The translations under genes were made by a program, and so were the position numbers. The notes beneath the pieces were generated by a model. The model was not told the DNA's origin. It did not search any database and was given only the letters and a program-made list of their open reading frames with translations. A DNA stretch of 64,000 nucleotides from Lachnospiraceae bacterium (GTDB lineage: Bacteria; Bacillota; Clostridia; Lachnospirales; Lachnospiraceae): contig JAFRWN010000150.1 in the NCBI GenBank assembly GCA_017437965.1, forward strand, positions 1 to 64,000. Direction: 5' to 3'. This document shows positions 52,607 to 61,126 of the stretch, in pieces (the first letter of the stretch is position 1; each line of letters starts with the position of its first letter).

Positions 52607-53689
52607 TCATTTACTGTTTTTATTGGCAAATACCCATCTCTGCTGAATCTGGAAGCTCACCAAAAACAGGCACATATCTACAACAAATTTTACCAGGGTC
52701 TGCAGTAAGCTGCCCTTTGCAAGATCCAAAATAACTACGGCAAACAGATACAAAAGTCCGTAGGATGCTGCCATCTGGCACACGCAGAGCAGGTAATATT
52801 TTCCGATCGAGCTCTTTACGGGCGCATCGGACTCAAATACCAGCTTGCGGTTCATGGTATAGTTGAACATCGAGCTTATCACTCTCGCTCCTGCGGTCGC
52901 TACCGCAAGTATTACCTTGCTGTCAAGATCGGTTGTCTTTGACAGGAGTACATTTATCAGTGTGAAAAGAACTATATCCACACCGAAGGAAGCAAGCGAG
53001 CTTCCTATGAATTTGAATATGACTCCGTAAATCTTCAGTGAATCCCTAATCGGATGGAAGTGTGAGGATTCGTTTTCGTCAAGATAGACCGTATCGATCA
53101 CTACCTCTTCCATCTTTATTCCTTTTTTCTTTATCATCAGAAGCTGGTTGGTCTCATATTCATACCTTTCACCGTCGATCATGGTCATCAGCTTCAGATA
53201 CTTGAAGGGGATCGCGCGAAGGCCCGTCTGGGTATCGCTCACCTTTATTCCGCAGGCAAAGCGGAATACAAAGCGTGTAAGGTTATTACCGAAGCGGCTT
53301 CTTGCAGGTACATCGGGCGATGAGAAATTCCTTACTCCGAGCACCACCTTATCGGGCTGCTCCTCCATTTTTTCGACACAGCGTCTGATATCCTTGGGAA
53401 GATGCTGTCCGTCTCCGTCAACCGTTACGACTCCGCTGATATCGCTGCGGTTGTTCATTATGTATTCAAAGGCAGTCTTCATTGCCCTGCCCTTGCCTTT
53501 GTTGACTTCATGGGTAAGAACCGTCACGCCCGGAAGCTCCGCAACGGAATTGAATGGTCCGAGATGTGCTTCATCGCTACCGTCATTTACGACAACTATG
53601 TCGTCAAAACCATGTTCCTTAAGGCCTATTACTGTATTTACCATCTTCTCGTCCGGATTTAAGGACGGAAGTATTACCGTTATCTTCAA
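52607..53689 (-). CDS. Glycosyltransferase family 2 fused to GtrA-like flippase domain
   Basis: A 360-aa fusion. Residues about 1-220 are a GT-A family 2 (dolichyl-phosphate mannosyltransferase-like) domain with VVVNDGSDE, NKGKGRAMKTAF, TVDGDGQHLP (DxD) and DTQTGLRAIP. From about 230 the protein is GtrA-like with four membrane helices, including FIGSSLASFGVDIVLF and NYTMNRKLVFES. It probably loads a sugar onto a polyprenyl-phosphate and flips it. It lies 14 bases after the PAP2 gene. Confidence 0.88.
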   Translation of the reverse strand: MKITVILPSLNPDEKMVNTVIGLKEHGFDDIVVVNDGSDEAHLGPFNSVAELPGVTVLTHEVNKGKGRAMKTAFEYIMNNRSDISGVVTVDGDGQHLPKDIRRCVEKMEEQPDKVVLGVRNFSSPDVPARSRFGNNLTRFVFRFACGIKVSDTQTGLRAIPFKYLKLMTMIDGERYEYETNQLLMIKKKGIKMEEVVIDTVYLDENESSHFHPIRDSLKIYGVIFKFIGSSLASFGVDIVLFTLINVLLSKTTDLDSKVILAVATAGARVISSMFNYTMNRKLVFESDAPVKSSIGKYYLLCVCQMAASYGLLYLFAVVILDLAKGSLLQTLVKFVVDMCLFLVSFQIQQRWVFANKNSK

Positions 53690-53703
53690 TATCTACTTTC
53701 CTT

Positions 53704-54303
53704 TCAGTCCTCGGGGACTGCTTTCTTTTCTTCAAACTTCTTATAGATATAATTTCCGAGAAGTGCTCCCATTATTCCGAGGAATATTCCGTCGATCAGG
53801 CCTACAAGTACGTCAGTCGGATAATGTATTCCGATATACAACCTTGAAAATGCGATCAGTGCTGCAAGGATAAAAAGCGGGACAGAATACTTCTTCTGCA
53901 GGCTCGGGTAAAGTGCCACAGCCGATGCAAAGCTTGCTGCGGTATGGCCCGAAGGGAAGGAATAGTCCTTTGCTTCTTTTACTATACATTTAAGTCCCTC
54001 GACATTTGCCACAATTCCTTTTGAATCAGGCGAATTGCCGAACCAGAACGGTCTCGGACGTGCAATAAGCGGTTTAAGAATAACGTTGTTAAGTACCACC
54101 GACCCTAAAAGTGCGATCATGGAACAAAGTCCGGCTTTTCTCGTCTGTTTGAAGCACAGCAACGCAACAGTCAGTATTATCCAGAAAATCCCGGCATCGC
54201 CAAGATGGGTGATCAGCTTAAAAAACGGATCACAGACAGAATTACGCACATGGTCCTGCAGGTAAATCAGAATATCTCCGTCCGCATTCAGAAAAGGATT
54301 CAT
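53704..54303 (-). CDS. PAP2-family membrane phosphatase
   Basis: A 199-aa membrane protein with the phosphatidic-acid-phosphatase 2 motifs: K-x6-RP (KPLIARPRP), SFPSGHT and SRLYIGIHYPTD. It probably dephosphorylates lipid pyrophosphates such as undecaprenyl pyrophosphate, which would recycle the carrier used by the GT2-GtrA enzyme next to it (inference). ATG at 54303 has AAGGAG upstream, unlike the longer in-frame start. Confidence 0.9.
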   Translation of the reverse strand: MNPFLNADGDILIYLQDHVRNSVCDPFFKLITHLGDAGIFWIILTVALLCFKQTRKAGLCSMIALLGSVVLNNVILKPLIARPRPFWFGNSPDSKGIVANVEGLKCIVKEAKDYSFPSGHTAASFASAVALYPSLQKKYSVPLFILAALIAFSRLYIGIHYPTDVLVGLIDGIFLGIMGALLGNYIYKKFEEKKAVPED

Positions 54304-54331
54304 AAAACACTCCTTATGGCATAACAATAGT

Positions 54332-54359
54332 TATGTATATTGTACCATAATATTGTCAA
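54332..54359 (-). promoter_or_regulatory. Promoter of the PAP2-GT2 operon
   Basis: On the minus strand a perfect -35 TTGACA (54359-54354) is followed after 16 bases by TACATA. The -10 is weak and its exact register is uncertain. Confidence 0.5.
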
Positions 54360-54370
54360 ATAAGCAATAT

Positions 54371-54393
54371 AAAAAGGGCACAATTTGTGCCCT
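54371..54393 (-). terminator. Terminator of the tandem L,D-transpeptidase operon
   Basis: A 7-bp stem AGGGCAC/GTGCCCT with a 5-base loop, followed on the minus strand by TTTTT. It is 46 bases after the stop at 54439. Confidence 0.8.
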
Positions 54394-54438
54394 CTTCATA
54401 GAATTTTAATAATTTTTACAAGATATTGTAGATAAAAG

Positions 54439-56925
54439 TTATCTGTAAATAACAATCCTGGTATTTCTCGGGATATTATCATATATCCACTTTGCATCAT
54501 CCACGAACATTCTGACACATCCGTGTGAAAGGTTCATACCGACTCTGCCGTCCATTATCCTCTGAGGTGAGGGATCCTGGTAGTAAAGTACGCTGTGGAA
54601 AAGATATGCACCCTTTATTCTTGTCGCATAGAAGCATCTGCAGTTGTTACTGTCAAAGTAGTAGAACTTGTCTCCTGCCTTGAATTCGCCCTCGATGGTC
54701 TGGGCTCCGTTTGCACCTATCGTACAAGGGAAGTACCTGATATCGACATAGTTGCCCTTGCTTCCGTAATAAACCGCAATTGTATGCTTTGTCTTGTTTA
54801 CAAGTATCAGATAGTCGGTATCGGAAGAATAGCCCTGGGCCTTTGCATACATCTGCTCAAGATCCAGGCGCTCCGAAACAACTGCTGCGGTTCCCTTTAC
54901 GACATATTCCTCATAAACGGCCGGACCTTCACTTTCCACAACTCCTCCTTCGAGTACATTGTAGGTGAAGCTTCCGATCTTAAGCTCGCCTTCTTCTCTC
55001 GGCTGACCCTCGGAATTGAGGTAGTAAACCACACCGCCTACGGTTGCCCATCCGGTTGCCATTGCACCGGTAGTACGGAAGATATAGTTCTTTCCGTCAA
55101 TTTCCTTGCTTCCGACTGTTGCTTTTCCGTCACTTTCAAAGTGAAATCTCGTGTTTCCGATGTCTACCCATCCGCCGGTAAATACTGTTCCGTCGGAGTT
55201 CAGATAATAATATCCGTCCGTAAGGAGAACATGGCCCGTAGCCATCTTGCCGCCGTCAAGTATATAATATTTTTTACCGTTATCAGTGATCCAGCCGCTT
55301 GCCGCAGATCCGTCCTTTTCGAAATAGTATTTGTCATTCTTTATAGTGACAAATCCACCCTTGGTAAGCTGGCCTTCTGCGTCAAAGTAATAATATTTTC
55401 CGTCAATCTTCGTATAGCCCGTTGCAACCTTACCGCTTTCAAGCAGGTAGTACTTCACTTTGTCGATTTCCTGCCAGCCTGTATCGGCCTCGCCTTTGGA
55501 GTTAAAGTGATATCTTGCATCGTCTATTGTTTTCCATCCGCCTTTGGACAAGGTTCCGTCGGATTCAAGGAAATAATACTTTCCGTCAATCTTCTGGAGA
55601 CCGCCGGCAACGAGACCATGTACATAGTATTTGCCATCTATCCAGCCTTCCTTGATGCTTCCGTCGGGCTCGAAATGATAGGTATGGCCGTCAATGGTGA
55701 TATCTCCAGATGCAACTGCACCGTCTTCGCCGAGATAAACCTCTTTACCGTCCTTCTTCTGCCAGCCGGTCTGCATCTTTCCGTCAGACGCGAACATATA
55801 GATTTTTCCGTCAACTTCCTGCCAGCCGGTAAGGACTACATGATCCTTGAAATAGTAGTGGGCTTTATCAATGTTCTGCCAGCCCTCTTCTATCCTGACG
55901 CCATCCTCCATAAAGTAGGAAATGCCGTCCTTGTTGGTGTCCCAGCCTGAATATCTCAGGCCTTCCTCGTCATATTTATAATTTTTACCATCAATCTCAA
56001 CATAACCGCTGAAACGGATTCCGTCTTCGCCGAAGAAATAATTGCCTCCGTCTATAACTTGTACGTCATAGACCATTTTCCCGTCCGAATCAAAGTAACG
56101 GTAGATACCTCCGTCCTTAAGCCAGCCCTTGAGAATGGTTCCGTCCTCGTTCACATAATAGGTATCGTCACCGATCTCGGAAAGTCCCTTTGAAACAAGA
56201 CCGTCATTGTTAAGCAGGTATTCGGTTCCGTCAATGGTCACACGGCCGGTTGCCATGGTTCCGTCAGCATTAAAATATCTCGACTCTCCGTGGGACTCTT
56301 TCCAGCCACCCTTGAAGCATTTTCCGTCCTGCTCAAAGTAGTAAACCTTGCCGCCCACATTTACGATCCCCTGGGCCATTCTTCCGTCAGATTCAAGAAA
56401 ATACGGACCCTCTCCGATTCCACCGAGCCATCCCGTAAAGACGCTGGAGTCATCGTTAAGGTAATACTTTCCGCCCTCATAGGTCAGATTGCCTGTTTTT
56501 CCGTAGCCGTAATCGTCGGCAAAATAGACAATATCGTTTTTCGAGTAGAAGCCGGAGTTGAAAACACCTGTGCTTTCAAACTTATACTTCTTGCCGTCTA
56601 TCTCTCTTTCATTGGTATAGAGACCGTTTTTGTCCTGATAATAGGTCTTTCCTTCATACAGGAACCACCCGGTATAGAGCTGACCGCTTTCGTCAAAAAT
56701 ATACTGGGTTCCGTCAATAGTATTGATTCCGGTAACTTCCTTACCGTTTTTCAGATACTTTATAACACCGTCCATTTCCTTCCAGCCGTTCCTCATGTTC
56801 CTTAAAATGATTCCGGCTGCGATGGCAATTATGGCCAGTGCGCAGACAACAAGCCCTATCCACAGCTTTTTACTGCCGTTTTTCTTCTTGCTGCCGCTTT
56901 TCTTTTTCCCACTTTTTTTCTTCAT
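54439..56925 (-). CDS. Cell-wall-binding-repeat L,D-transpeptidase (membrane-anchored)
   Basis: An 828-aa protein. It has a Lys-rich N terminus, one membrane helix (LWIGLVVCALAIIAIAAGIIL region, residues about 25-46), then some 30 cell-wall-binding repeats of about 20 residues (pattern G-W-x-DGKxYYFxxDGxMxTG), and a C-terminal L,D-transpeptidase (YkuD) domain of about 130 residues with the catalytic SHGCVR motif (Cys at residue 803). It would make 3-3 peptidoglycan cross-links or attach proteins. It starts 47 bases after a close paralogue in the same direction. Confidence 0.9.
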   Translation of the reverse strand: MKKKSGKKKSGSKKKNGSKKLWIGLVVCALAIIAIAAGIILRNMRNGWKEMDGVIKYLKNGKEVTGINTIDGTQYIFDESGQLYTGWFLYEGKTYYQDKNGLYTNEREIDGKKYKFESTGVFNSGFYSKNDIVYFADDYGYGKTGNLTYEGGKYYLNDDSSVFTGWLGGIGEGPYFLESDGRMAQGIVNVGGKVYYFEQDGKCFKGGWKESHGESRYFNADGTMATGRVTIDGTEYLLNNDGLVSKGLSEIGDDTYYVNEDGTILKGWLKDGGIYRYFDSDGKMVYDVQVIDGGNYFFGEDGIRFSGYVEIDGKNYKYDEEGLRYSGWDTNKDGISYFMEDGVRIEEGWQNIDKAHYYFKDHVVLTGWQEVDGKIYMFASDGKMQTGWQKKDGKEVYLGEDGAVASGDITIDGHTYHFEPDGSIKEGWIDGKYYVHGLVAGGLQKIDGKYYFLESDGTLSKGGWKTIDDARYHFNSKGEADTGWQEIDKVKYYLLESGKVATGYTKIDGKYYYFDAEGQLTKGGFVTIKNDKYYFEKDGSAASGWITDNGKKYYILDGGKMATGHVLLTDGYYYLNSDGTVFTGGWVDIGNTRFHFESDGKATVGSKEIDGKNYIFRTTGAMATGWATVGGVVYYLNSEGQPREEGELKIGSFTYNVLEGGVVESEGPAVYEEYVVKGTAAVVSERLDLEQMYAKAQGYSSDTDYLILVNKTKHTIAVYYGSKGNYVDIRYFPCTIGANGAQTIEGEFKAGDKFYYFDSNNCRCFYATRIKGAYLFHSVLYYQDPSPQRIMDGRVGMNLSHGCVRMFVDDAKWIYDNIPRNTRIVIYR

Positions 56926-56972
56926 ACAAGCTTCACCTGCTTCTCCCTAAAAGCACAAATCCACAAAACACA

Positions 56973-59453
56973 CTATCTGTAAATAACAATCTTTGTTCCT
57001 GTAGGAACATTATCATAAATCCACTTTGCATTCTCAAGAGCAAGTCTTACGCAGCCATGTGAAAGATCCATACCGAGTCTTGCATCCATCAGTCTCTGAG
57101 GAGTTCTTGTCTGGTAGTAAAGCACGCTGTGGAAGAAATATGCTCCCTTGATCCTTGTTGCATAGAATACACGGCAGCTTCCGCTGTCGAAATAATAAAG
57201 CTTGGTTCCGACCTCGAATTCGCCCTCTATGGTCTGGCTTCTTGCAGCACCTACGGTACATACGAAGCTCTTTACAAGCTCCCAGTTACCCTTCGATCCC
57301 TTATAAACATTTACAAGATGCTTTGTCTTGTTGGTAATGATAAGGTAACCGGTCTTCGACGAGTAGTTCTGGGCCTTTTCAAACATCGAAATGTCACCCG
57401 TGTCGGCAACATAGAGTGCCGCATCACTGCCGAAGTTATATTCCTTGCCGTCAATGACCATCTTGCCTACTGCAAGGGTACCGTCTTCAAGAACATAATA
57501 TCTCTTATCGCCGTAATCAATGAATCCGACACGTATGGTCTGGCCGCTGCGGTTGAAATAATAATATTTATCTCCGACCTTGGTAACGCCTGTGCCCATT
57601 CTGCCGTTTTCAAGGAAATAATACTTCAGTCCGTCAATCTCGGCCCATCCTGTACGTGCGGAACCGTCGGAATTGAAATAATACTGCTTTTCTTCAATAG
57701 TTATCCAGCCGCCGATGGTTGTGGTTCCGTCAGTAATGAAATAGTAATATTTATCTCCTGCCTTTACAAGACCGGTAGCCATTTTCCCGCCGTCAACGAA
57801 ATAGTACTTCTTGCCGTCAACCGTGTTCCAGCCTGAATCTGCCCTTCCGTCTTCAAGGAAATGATATTTTGCACCGCTGATGGTTACCCAGCCGCCGTTT
57901 TTGAATGAGCCGTCCTCATTCAGATAGTAGTATTTGTCTCCTATCTTGGTGTAGCCGGTAACCATATGACCGTTGTTCTCGAAATATTTCTTTACACCGT
58001 CAACTTCCGAAACACCCTTGGTTGCCTTGCCATCTGTTCCGAAATGATACTTCTGGCCATTATTTTCTACCCAGCCGCCGGAGCTTATGGTTCCGTCATC
58101 ATTAAGCAGATAGTACTCATCGCCTATCTTGACCATTCCGCTCTGTACATAGCCGCGGACATAGTACTTTCCGTCAACCCAACCGTCTTTATAGCTTCCG
58201 TCTTTTTCAAAGTTATATTTCTGGCCGTCAACGGTGGTCTCACCATTTGCCATTTTTCCGTCTGCGCCGAGGTAAACCTTCTTTCCGTCCCTGGTCTGCC
58301 ATCCGGTCTGCATTTTTCCGTCTTCAGAGAAATAGTAGGTTCCGTTATCGGTATCTACCCAGCCTGTCTTGCTTTCGCCGTTTACAAAGCAGTAAGTTGC
58401 AGTCTCTTTTACGGTTTCGCCTTTATCATTCTTATATCTTCTGGTGGTTTTCGTTACGCCTTCGGCAGCAATAGAGTCCGAGCCGAAGTACAGCTGCTTT
58501 CCATCGACCTCAACCCAGCCGATTGCCGCAGGGAAATTTCCTCTGAAGTAGTAGAGCTTGCCGTCAACTTCCTTAAGGCCATCTGCGGAAATACCATCCT
58601 CATCAAAATAGAACACACCATGGTTTACCACTACAAGACCGGTAACCATGTTGTTGTTTTCATCGAAGTACCTGTAACCGTCCTCCGTAGATATCATTCC
58701 TCTTGCGAGAGTACCGTCTTCTTTTACATATATCGTTCTGTCGCTTTCCTTGCAAAGACCGACAGTAAGCAGACCGCTCTTAGAGAAATATGAAGCCTGA
58801 CCGTCGATTTCGGTGAATCCGGTAACCATTACACCGTTCTCGCCAAAATATCTCTTGCCGTCTTCACACTCAACAAGCCCGGTAAGCATTTTTCCGTTTT
58901 CGTCAAAATAATAGTTTTTTCCGTCAATTTCGGTAAGTCCCTTTGCAAGCTTTCCGGTATCCGCATCATAGTATCTGATGCTTCCGTCCTTGTCAAGCCA
59001 GCCATAGAAAAGGCTGGAATCGGGATTAAGATAATAATCGTCTCCGTCGTAGCTTACACTTCCCTCAGATCCGATACCATATTCATTTCTGTAATATACT
59101 GTATTATTAATAGAAACAATACCTGAATAGAACAATCCGTTATCCTCAAAAAGATACTGTTTTCCTTCAATTTCCCTGCTTCCTGAATACAGTCCGTTTT
59201 CCTTGTCCTGATAGTAGCGGTTTCCTTCAAATTCAAACCAGCCTTCATAAGCAACCCCATCTTCATCAAGGATATAGCTCTTTCCGTCTATTTCCTGAAG
59301 TCCCGAAGCTGCCTTTCCGTTCTTTACATAAACTTCTTTTCCGTCTTTTTGCTCCCATCCCGTTTTCTTATCACCTGAACCGCAGGCAAGTAACACGATC
59401 GCAAAAATCACGGAAACTAACACTAACGTGATTTTCCCTTTTACAGAATTCAT
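56973..59453 (-). CDS. Cell-wall-binding-repeat L,D-transpeptidase (lipoprotein form)
   Basis: An 826-aa paralogue of the downstream gene. The N terminus is a signal peptide with lipobox LLAC, then about 30 cell-wall-binding repeats and the YkuD domain with SHGCVR (Cys at residue 801). The repeats vary more, including a KTTRRYKNDKGETVKE insertion. A GGAG site precedes the ATG and a consensus promoter lies upstream. The different anchors (lipid versus membrane helix) suggest complementary placement at the membrane. Confidence 0.9.
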   Translation of the reverse strand: MNSVKGKITLVLVSVIFAIVLLACGSGDKKTGWEQKDGKEVYVKNGKAASGLQEIDGKSYILDEDGVAYEGWFEFEGNRYYQDKENGLYSGSREIEGKQYLFEDNGLFYSGIVSINNTVYYRNEYGIGSEGSVSYDGDDYYLNPDSSLFYGWLDKDGSIRYYDADTGKLAKGLTEIDGKNYYFDENGKMLTGLVECEDGKRYFGENGVMVTGFTEIDGQASYFSKSGLLTVGLCKESDRTIYVKEDGTLARGMISTEDGYRYFDENNNMVTGLVVVNHGVFYFDEDGISADGLKEVDGKLYYFRGNFPAAIGWVEVDGKQLYFGSDSIAAEGVTKTTRRYKNDKGETVKETATYCFVNGESKTGWVDTDNGTYYFSEDGKMQTGWQTRDGKKVYLGADGKMANGETTVDGQKYNFEKDGSYKDGWVDGKYYVRGYVQSGMVKIGDEYYLLNDDGTISSGGWVENNGQKYHFGTDGKATKGVSEVDGVKKYFENNGHMVTGYTKIGDKYYYLNEDGSFKNGGWVTISGAKYHFLEDGRADSGWNTVDGKKYYFVDGGKMATGLVKAGDKYYYFITDGTTTIGGWITIEEKQYYFNSDGSARTGWAEIDGLKYYFLENGRMGTGVTKVGDKYYYFNRSGQTIRVGFIDYGDKRYYVLEDGTLAVGKMVIDGKEYNFGSDAALYVADTGDISMFEKAQNYSSKTGYLIITNKTKHLVNVYKGSKGNWELVKSFVCTVGAARSQTIEGEFEVGTKLYYFDSGSCRVFYATRIKGAYFFHSVLYYQTRTPQRLMDARLGMDLSHGCVRLALENAKWIYDNVPTGTKIVIYR

Positions 59454-59514
59454 ATTTCAACTCCAAATCCGGTTTTTCATACCAATTGACACAATTTATG
59501 GCATACCACATTTC

Positions 59515-59543
59515 ATTATAATTATCCGAGGGAATTACGTCAA
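59515..59543 (-). promoter_or_regulatory. Consensus sigma-A promoter of the L,D-transpeptidase operon
   Basis: On the minus strand -35 TTGACG (59543-59538), exact 17-base spacer and -10 TATAAT (59520-59515), 62 bases before the ATG at 59453. Confidence 0.75.
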
Positions 59544-59575
59544 GAAAAATATAAGCATAAAAATGCACAAAATTA

Positions 59576-59887
59576 TCAGGATAAAAGCCTCCCGCTTCGG
59601 TCAAAATAGTATTCCATGCCTCTTTTTTCAAGTTTCCCGGAAAATCTTACCCCATCTTTGTCGACATAATACATGTCTTTTCCTTCTTTGATAAACTCAT
59701 CGCGGAGCATTTTCCCTTCCTCGTCAAAATATCTGAAGACCTCACCGTCACATACCCAGCCCTTGGCATAACTTCCGTCCTCGAACATATAATAGGTAAA
59801 ATTATCCATCTCGACCAGGCCTCTTTGCAATAATACTCCATTTTCTTTTTTAATGTCATTGTTTTTAATATAATTGTATGTTTTCAT
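59576..59887 (-). CDS. Short leaderless cell-wall-binding-repeat protein
   Basis: A 103-aa protein with about four cell-wall-binding repeat units (GLVEMDNFTYYMFEDGSYAKGW; VFRYFDEEGKM; MYYVDKDGVRFSG; MEYYFDRSGRLLS) and no signal peptide or catalytic domain. ATG at 59887 (MKTYNYI) has a GGGGAT site; a longer start would run through the promoter. It resembles the start of the adjacent transpeptidase arrays, so it may be a truncated duplicate or a cytoplasmic repeat protein. It has its own promoter with an operator-like dyad. Confidence 0.6.
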   Translation of the reverse strand: MKTYNYIKNNDIKKENGVLLQRGLVEMDNFTYYMFEDGSYAKGWVCDGEVFRYFDEEGKMLRDEFIKEGKDMYYVDKDGVRFSGKLEKRGMEYYFDRSGRLLS

Positions 59888-59912
59888 GATCGATCCCCGA
59901 AAATTTTTTTCA

Positions 59913-59941
59913 ATTATACTCGATATGTCGAGCTTATTCAA
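59913..59941 (-). promoter_or_regulatory. Promoter with operator-like dyad before the short repeat protein
   Basis: On the minus strand -35 TTGAAT (59941-59936), 17-base spacer, -10 TATAAT (59918-59913). The spacer contains the perfect dyad CTCGA-TATG-TCGAG (59919-59932), a plausible binding site for the divergently encoded XRE regulator. Confidence 0.6.
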
Positions 59942-60001
59942 GAGACTTTATATGATATATTGAATTTGTGTTCTTATTTTAAAGACCAAAGGAGATATTT
60001 C

Positions 60002-60331
60002 ATGATTTCTTATGAGCCTTTTTGGGAAACACTTAAAAGGAAGAATATTTCACAATATAGTCTGGTCAACAAACAAGGGTTTACAGCAAGCACTTTACAG
60101 AGGATAAGGGAAGGGAAGAATATATCACTCGTATCTATAAATGTGCTCTGCTTTATATTGTCATGCAATATTTCGGATATTATCTGCTATAAAGAAGAAG
60201 CAGCTGCGGATACAACCACAGCTGCCACAAAAACCACATATGATTTCTCAGCTCACAAAGAAAAGATTCTTATCGCCGAGAAAAGAAATTACAGAAATAA
60301 ATCAGGTAATAAAATATCTGATACCGGATAA
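60002..60331 (+). CDS. XRE-family helix-turn-helix regulator
   Basis: A 109-aa protein of the small YozG/Cro-C1 type: FWETLKRKNISQYSLVNKQGFTASTLQRIREGKNISLVSINVLC spans the five-helix DNA-binding domain, with NISDIICY closing it. A Thr/Ala-rich and basic tail follows. ATG at 60002 has AAGGAG at a proper distance; the longer in-frame start has none. It is divergent from the short cell-wall-repeat gene and overlaps the convergent TraX gene by 30 bases. It is a candidate for self and neighbour control. Confidence 0.8.
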   Translation: MISYEPFWETLKRKNISQYSLVNKQGFTASTLQRIREGKNISLVSINVLCFILSCNISDIICYKEEAAADTTTAATKTTYDFSAHKEKILIAEKRNYRNKSGNKISDTG

Positions 60332-61126
60332 AATAAGGAACTGCAGCGGATAGACCGCATAGAAAACATACTTATATTTCGCACTGCCCTGCTTTCCGTT
60401 ATATGTCTGTATCAGAAGCGCGGCAAGAACTGTGCCATTCGCCATGATCATCCCGTATCTTGTGTAAAAACACAGCACCATCATCAGAGTCATTATCGCA
60501 GTATATGGCTTGTTTCCCCTCAGATAATAGAAAACAGCAGCAAAAAATATGATTTCCATCGGATTTTCGCAGGGAAGTATTACTACCACTGCCAGAGTCA
60601 CGATGATCACAAGCGTCGAAAGAGCTGCAAAAGCAAGCTTCTTGTAGCCGAAATATTTAGACCTTATCTTGTCAACCAGTACGATCATGAGGAAGGCGGC
60701 CGAAAGCGTGATAAGGCCGTCAATTGCATATCTTCCGCAGGCATAATACAGATCCTTGTAGTATTTACTGATCTTATCCGACTGTTCCAGAAGCTTTTTC
60801 ATGTTGTCGGCATTAAGTGTGCCTTCGGCATCCACATGCCTTTTTATTCCATCGGCAATCCTCGTCAGTCCTACCGAAGATGCCAGAAGGAAAGGAAATT
60901 CTGCAGCAATACCGGCCACAAAAAGCCTTCCGAAATATATTTTCCTGTTTTTCGTATTGTGGAAACCTTCAACCATCAGAAAGGCGGCAACCGGCACTGC
61001 CATCATTGAAACAGCCCTTAACAGCATATAAAGCTCATAGTACTTTTCGCCATCCACGAAAATAACCGCAGCATTACCGCATATTATGGATACCACAAGT
61101 ATTATTTTCAGAACAAATGCTGTCAA
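60302..61126 (-). CDS. TraX-family membrane protein
   Basis: A 274-aa protein with about eight membrane helices. It shows the TraX family traits: RAVSMMAVPVAAFLMVEGFHNTKNRKIYFGRLFVAGIAAEFPF near the N terminus and KYKYVFYAVYPLQFLIL at the end. TraX proteins acetylate F pilin in plasmids, and chromosomal homologues have no known substrate. It overlaps the GlgX-like gene by 4 bases (ATGA), so their translation is coupled. Confidence 0.8.
   Translation of the reverse strand: MTAFVLKIILVVSIICGNAAVIFVDGEKYYELYMLLRAVSMMAVPVAAFLMVEGFHNTKNRKIYFGRLFVAGIAAEFPFLLASSVGLTRIADGIKRHVDAEGTLNADNMKKLLEQSDKISKYYKDLYYACGRYAIDGLITLSAAFLMIVLVDKIRSKYFGYKKLAFAALSTLVIIVTLAVVVILPCENPMEIIFFAAVFYYLRGNKPYTAIMTLMMVLCFYTRYGMIMANGTVLAALLIQTYNGKQGSAKYKYVFYAVYPLQFLILSGIRYFIT

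Noticed and set aside
59371..59631. Minus-strand 86-codon open frame over the promoter of the L,D-transpeptidase operon
   Set aside because: It covers a consensus promoter and runs into the real gene in another frame; there is no good start or recognisable product.
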